A stretch of 9,207 nucleotides of DNA from an uncultured Azospirillum sp. (GTDB lineage Bacteria > Pseudomonadota > Alphaproteobacteria > RF32 > CAG-239). The notes beneath the pieces were generated by a model. The model was not told where the DNA came from. It saw only the letters and a list, made by a program, of their open reading frames with translations, and made no database searches. Made by a program: the position numbers and the translations under genes. Position 1 is the first letter of the stretch. Every line of letters starts with the position of its first letter. This document shows positions 6,200 to 9,207 of the stretch, in pieces. The stretch lies in assembly GCA_902489675.1 (NCBI GenBank), contig CABUAP010000042.1, positions 1 through 9,207 on the forward strand, in the 5' to 3' direction.

Positions 6200-6952
6200 C
6201 TAAACCCGGTACATAATTTTGCTTAGATACAACCCGCCGGCCGGCGCCGTCGGCCCCGCAGCCCTGCGGTCACAGGCCGCGAGAATGGTTTTGATGTCTT
6301 CGGGTTTCAGATGTCCGTCGCCCACCATTTTCAGCGTGCCGACCATGTTGCGCACCTGATGATGCAAAAAAGAACGGGCTTCGGTATAAAAGAAAATATT
6401 TTCCCCTTCCTGCCGGATATCAAGCCGATCAAGTGTTTTGAGCGGCGATTTTGCCTGGCATTTGACCGCGCGAAAAGAGGTAAAGTCATGATGCCCGAGG
6501 AGATAAGCGGCAGCTTCGCGCATTTTTTCAACGTCAAGCGGAACCACCACCGGCCAACTGCGGTTTTTGTCAATCACGAGCGGCGCCCGGCGGTTGGTGA
6601 TCCGGTAAATATAAGCGCGGCCGATTGCCGAATAACGAGCGTGAAAATCGGCCGTTGTCTTTTCTGCCGCCAACACCGCGACCGGCGCTTCCATATTGCG
6701 AAGATGAGCGTTCAGCGCTTCCTGCAGTCGAAAAGGATCAACTTCGCGGTTCAAATCAAAATGGGCGACCTGCGCCAAAGCGTGCACGCCGGCATCTGTC
6801 CGCCCGGCGCCGTAAACTTCGGTTGTTTCCTGACAAAAAGCTTCAACGGCTTTTTCAAGAAATTCCTGCACACTCGGCCCGTCCAGCTGTTTCTGCCAGC
6901 CGAGCAGTTCGGTGCCGTCATATTCAACGGTGATTTTGTATCTTTGTGTCAT
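6200..6952 (-). CDS. truA: tRNA pseudouridine(38-40) synthase TruA
   Basis: A 250-residue cytoplasmic enzyme that isomerises uridine to pseudouridine at positions 38-40 of the tRNA anticodon arm. It has the TruA signatures: an N-terminal YKITVEYDGTELLGWQ, the catalytic-loop GAGRTDAGVHALAQV with the nucleophilic aspartate at D53, FHARYSAIGRAYIYRI, and RSFLHHQVRNMVGTL in the C-terminal half. The length is normal for the family. It starts nine bases after the stop of the upstream sugar dehydrogenase gene and lacks a strong ribosome binding site, which suggests translational coupling in a two-gene unit. It has no obvious functional link to either neighbour. Confidence 0.96.
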   Translation of the reverse strand: MTQRYKITVEYDGTELLGWQKQLDGPSVQEFLEKAVEAFCQETTEVYGAGRTDAGVHALAQVAHFDLNREVDPFRLQEALNAHLRNMEAPVAVLAAEKTTADFHARYSAIGRAYIYRITNRRAPLVIDKNRSWPVVVPLDVEKMREAAAYLLGHHDFTSFRAVKCQAKSPLKTLDRLDIRQEGENIFFYTEARSFLHHQVRNMVGTLKMVGDGHLKPEDIKTILAACDRRAAGPTAPAGGLYLSKIMYRV

Positions 6953-6961
6953 GCTTAGGGT

Positions 6962-7987
6962 TTAAGCAACGGCAGAAGCTTTACTTTGGGCAGAAGTTTC
7001 ATCATGCGCCAAAAGACCCAATTTGTCTTCCACTTCCCAAATAACTTTCAGGGCGTCAAAAGCATTCTCGCCGGAAATGCGCGGCGTTGCCTCACCGTTC
7101 ACGCAGCTGATAAAATGATTCAGTTCGGCGGTCAACGGCTGGTTGCTCGGGATAAACAGTTGTTCGACACTGCCTTTCAAGCCATAGTTCATCCATTCCG
7201 GGATATTTTCCTGATTAACGTAAGGCATACGCCCCTGTGAGTGAACGTTGATACTCTGGCCGATAAAGTCCATATCAATGTAGTTGGTGTCGGTGGTAAC
7301 CGTCAGGGTACGAACCCGCGCCTGCGTAATGCGGCTGGCGGTGATGTTGGCGGTAACGCCGTTGGCAAATTCCAGCACTGCGGTAATGTAGTCCTTGCCT
7401 TCCGGGTGATCGGAAGTTTTGACCGCGGCGGCCTGCACGTTGATAACCGGAGATCTGACCAGCGACTGAATAACTTCAACGTCATGGATCATCAGATCCA
7501 TAGCTACGTCAACATCGGTAATGCGGCCGGAGGCTGCAGACATTCTCTGTGCCGTCAATGAACGGATTTTAGAAGTATCGGTGAGGATTTTGCTCATCTG
7601 CTCAACCGCCGGGTTAAATCTTTCGATATGGCCGACCAAAAGTACGACATTATTTTTCTTGGCGGCATTGATCAGACGCAAACAGCCTTCCTCGGAAGTG
7701 GCCAGCGGTTTTTCCATCATGCAGTGAATACCTTTGTTCAAAAAGAATTCACCGACATCGGCATGGGTGACGGAAGTGGTAACGACACTGACGGCATCCA
7801 CGTTTTCGGCAACTTCTTCCATACTGGCAAAAGCCTTGATTCCAAACATTTCAGCGGCTTTCTGCGCAGCTTCCGGGAAAATGTCATAAACGCCGACCAG
7901 TTCGACATTCGGCAGAGATTTGTAAGTTTTAAGGTGATTTCTGCCCATCATACCGGCGCCGATAACGGCAACTTTAATTTTAGCCAT
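6962..7987 (-). CDS. Gfo/Idh/MocA-family NAD(P)-dependent oxidoreductase (sugar or UDP-sugar 3-dehydrogenase-like)
   Basis: A 341-residue cytoplasmic dehydrogenase. The N-terminal Rossmann domain has the dinucleotide motif VIGAGMMG (G10, G12, G15). The family lysine motif EKPLA (E92-K93-P94) follows, then VGHIERFNP (118-126) and the D-x3-H catalytic pair in MDLMIHD (D164, H168) of the C-terminal substrate domain. The GHxERFNP segment resembles enzymes that oxidise the 3-hydroxyl of UDP-N-acetylglucosamine (GnnA/WlbA-like), which feed lipid A or surface-sugar synthesis; that specificity is a guess. The ATG at 7987 is chosen because GAGGA precedes it by eight bases and the Rossmann strand begins there; an in-frame start at 8020 would add 11 residues without support. 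No aminotransferase or acyltransferase partner is in view, and truA follows after nine bases. Confidence 0.87.
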   Translation of the reverse strand: MAKIKVAVIGAGMMGRNHLKTYKSLPNVELVGVYDIFPEAAQKAAEMFGIKAFASMEEVAENVDAVSVVTTSVTHADVGEFFLNKGIHCMMEKPLATSEEGCLRLINAAKKNNVVLLVGHIERFNPAVEQMSKILTDTSKIRSLTAQRMSAASGRITDVDVAMDLMIHDVEVIQSLVRSPVINVQAAAVKTSDHPEGKDYITAVLEFANGVTANITASRITQARVRTLTVTTDTNYIDMDFIGQSINVHSQGRMPYVNQENIPEWMNYGLKGSVEQLFIPSNQPLTAELNHFISCVNGEATPRISGENAFDALKVIWEVEDKLGLLAHDETSAQSKASAVA

Positions 7988-8070
7988 ACTGAAAATCCTC
8001 TTTTTTTGAGTTGAAAACACAATCTGCGCGCATATATATCATACTTATTTAAAAAATACTCCTAACATCT

Positions 8071-8090
8071 TGTTACAAAATGTTACAAAA
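8071..8090. repeat. Tandem 10-bp direct repeat
   Basis: TGTTACAAAA occurs twice back to back, abutting the A-run of the adjacent terminator and lying about 85-105 bases upstream of the dehydrogenase start. It could be a regulatory binding site or a slippage product. Confidence 0.6.
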
Positions 8091-8125
8091 AAAATCCCAC
8101 AGCTGCAAAAGCCGCGGGATTTTTT
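8087..8125 (-). terminator. Intrinsic terminator of the repeat-protein gene
   Basis: The arms 8092-8103 and 8111-8122 form a 12-bp stem around a seven-base loop, followed on the minus strand by a run of eight U. The two positions that would be A-C mismatches on the plus strand become G-U wobbles on the minus strand, so the element is built for minus-strand transcripts, that is, the gene ending at 8146. Confidence 0.85.
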
Positions 8126-8145
8126 GTGAGAGGCTTTAGAACAGG

Positions 8146-9207
8146 TTATTCAACCCATTTTAAAACTTTAATGACTTGTTCCATCGAAATTTCTGTTTCT
8201 TTTCCATTAAATGAAAAAGAAAAACACTGAGAAATCAGAGATCCGTACATATCGCCGATTCCACCGCCCACACCTGAAAAATCATGCTGGTAAAGGAATT
8301 GAAGATCACCGATCGTATAACCTTTATCTGTAATGTTTTCATAATCGGCATATGGCAGTTCCGTACGAATATCTCCGTCTTCATAAACGGCTTTCTGGTA
8401 AAAAAGACTGCTTGCAAAAGTTGCACCGCCGTCGGGACAATCCCATACGCAGCTGACGGTCCTTTTATAATCATACACCGTCAAATTATCGACAGTATTT
8501 TGACCAAATTCTTGTTCACCCAGAATTTGAAATTTAACGTCTATTGTCGGAAAATAACGATATTCGATATAAGAAACCGTATCTCTTTTCGGTATTTCAA
8601 CTCTGTGCTGTAACAGAGTAGAAATAGTAAATTCCTCGATTCCGCTCAAAAGGCGTTCTTTTCTGATTTTAACCCAAGATGTTATGTTGTCGTTATCATC
8701 GGTTATAATCCCTTGATCAATAACTTTGGCCGAAATCAAAGTATCGGCCGTGCCACCGATCAGCTTTTGCAGGATAACATCTGCTTCAACAATATAACTT
8801 TTGTTGTTAAATTCGACTTCAATAGAGTGTAACATCCGTTTACGCTGGTAAATTAACGAATCTCCCAGATTCAGATCTTCCATGTCTTCCAGTCTTCCGC
8901 CATTGCTGACAATATTTCCGTATCGATGGTACGGCATATTGTGTTTAGTTACGCCGTCATCATAAACGGGTACTTGAAATGTCAACTCATAATCGAAAGA
9001 AAATCCTTCGTAGGTGACATGGTAGACCAGAATAGAATCCGTAATGGTTACAAATCCCTCTTTACGGCTGTCTCCGACTTTATAACTGATGCTGTTTTGT
9101 TCTTCACCGAGTTCAAAACTGCGAACATCAATTTCATTGTGAGGCAGCCCTAATTTGTTGTTGAGAGTAACCGAGACTTTGTTGTCGAAGCTGGCGCGGG
9201 TAATACC
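8146..9207 (-). CDS. C-terminal part of a beta-rich repeat protein of unknown function (5' end outside window)
   Basis: The frame is open from the stop at 8146 to the right edge, giving at least 353 residues; a start at the TTG at 8985 is not credible because coding continues upstream without a break and that codon lies inside a beta-strand-like segment. The protein is rich in beta-branched, aromatic and acidic residues, alternating as in beta-sandwich folds, with no predicted membrane segment or catalytic motif. A module recurs at ~193-residue spacing: PVYDDGVTKHNMPYHRYGNI (from 8970) and AVYEDGDIRTELPYADYENI (from 8391), each followed by a G-D-L/S segment ending in YQ. VTLNNK, VEFNNK and FSFNGK may mark shorter strand repeats. 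Base composition is visibly lower in GC than in its neighbours, which may indicate transfer. A surface or secreted protein is possible, but no family is recognised. Confidence 0.78.
   Translation of the reverse strand, partial: GITRASFDNKVSVTLNNKLGLPHNEIDVRSFELGEEQNSISYKVGDSRKEGFVTITDSILVYHVTYEGFSFDYELTFQVPVYDDGVTKHNMPYHRYGNIVSNGGRLEDMEDLNLGDSLIYQRKRMLHSIEVEFNNKSYIVEADVILQKLIGGTADTLISAKVIDQGIITDDNDNITSWVKIRKERLLSGIEEFTISTLLQHRVEIPKRDTVSYIEYRYFPTIDVKFQILGEQEFGQNTVDNLTVYDYKRTVSCVWDCPDGGATFASSLFYQKAVYEDGDIRTELPYADYENITDKGYTIGDLQFLYQHDFSGVGGGIGDMYGSLISQCFSFSFNGKETEISMEQVIKVLKWVE

Noticed and set aside
6311..6958. + strand reading frame of 215 codons opposite truA
   Set aside because: It mirrors the truA coding frame and has no recognisable domain or ribosome binding site.
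8038..8066. Possible promoter of the dehydrogenase gene (TATGAT with GTTAGG 17 bases upstream)
   Set aside because: The -10 is acceptable but the -35 matches poorly, so the promoter is likely in this gap but cannot be placed with confidence.
1..9207. CRISPR array, insertion sequence or integrase
   Set aside because: No regularly spaced repeats, transposase or integrase motifs, or terminal inverted repeats bounding the hydrogenase operon were seen.

Overview
This window most likely comes from an anaerobic or fermentative alphaproteobacterium with moderate GC. The lineage call is an inference. It rests on the style of the XRE-family regulator at the left end, which resembles a type common in Alphaproteobacteria, and on a five-gene [FeFe]-hydrogenase operon of a kind best known from Clostridia and other strict anaerobes. 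A host-associated anaerobe would fit, but the sequence does not prove it.

Layout. Positions 1-481 hold no convincing protein gene. An AT-rich first ~160 bases is followed by an unusually structured stretch (about 166-446) with several perfect inverted repeats; it could be a non-coding RNA or a long leader. A 180-residue XRE-type DNA-binding protein follows on the + strand (482-1024). A convergent intergenic region ends in a hairpin (1161-1191) that terminates the large minus-strand operon and may also serve the + strand.

The minus-strand operon reads, in transcription order: an 80-residue NuoE-like [2Fe-2S] protein (6124-5882); a 587-residue sensory-type [FeFe]-hydrogenase with ferredoxin, H-cluster, FeS and PAS domains (5863-4100); a 391-residue SpoIIE/PP2C-type phosphatase (4103-2928); an 88-residue NuoE-like [2Fe-2S] protein (2912-2646); and a 484-residue [FeFe]-hydrogenase with an intact TSCCP motif (2646-1192). 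Start and stop codons overlap or lie within 18 bases, and a good promoter candidate sits just upstream. The content matches what I recall of the clostridial hfs locus and of the phosphatase-linked (group C3-type) sensory hydrogenases. The likely logic is that the PAS-hydrogenase senses H2 or redox state, the phosphatase relays that state, and the last protein is the catalytic H2 enzyme, with the two small [2Fe-2S] proteins as electron carriers. That logic is inference.

Upstream on the same strand lie truA (tRNA pseudouridine synthase, 6952-6200) and a Gfo/Idh/MocA-family NAD(P)-dependent sugar dehydrogenase (7987-6962). The right end holds the C-terminal ~353 residues of a lower-GC, beta-strand-rich protein of unknown function with an internal repeat (9207-8146, running off the window). 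It is followed by a clear intrinsic terminator (8087-8125).
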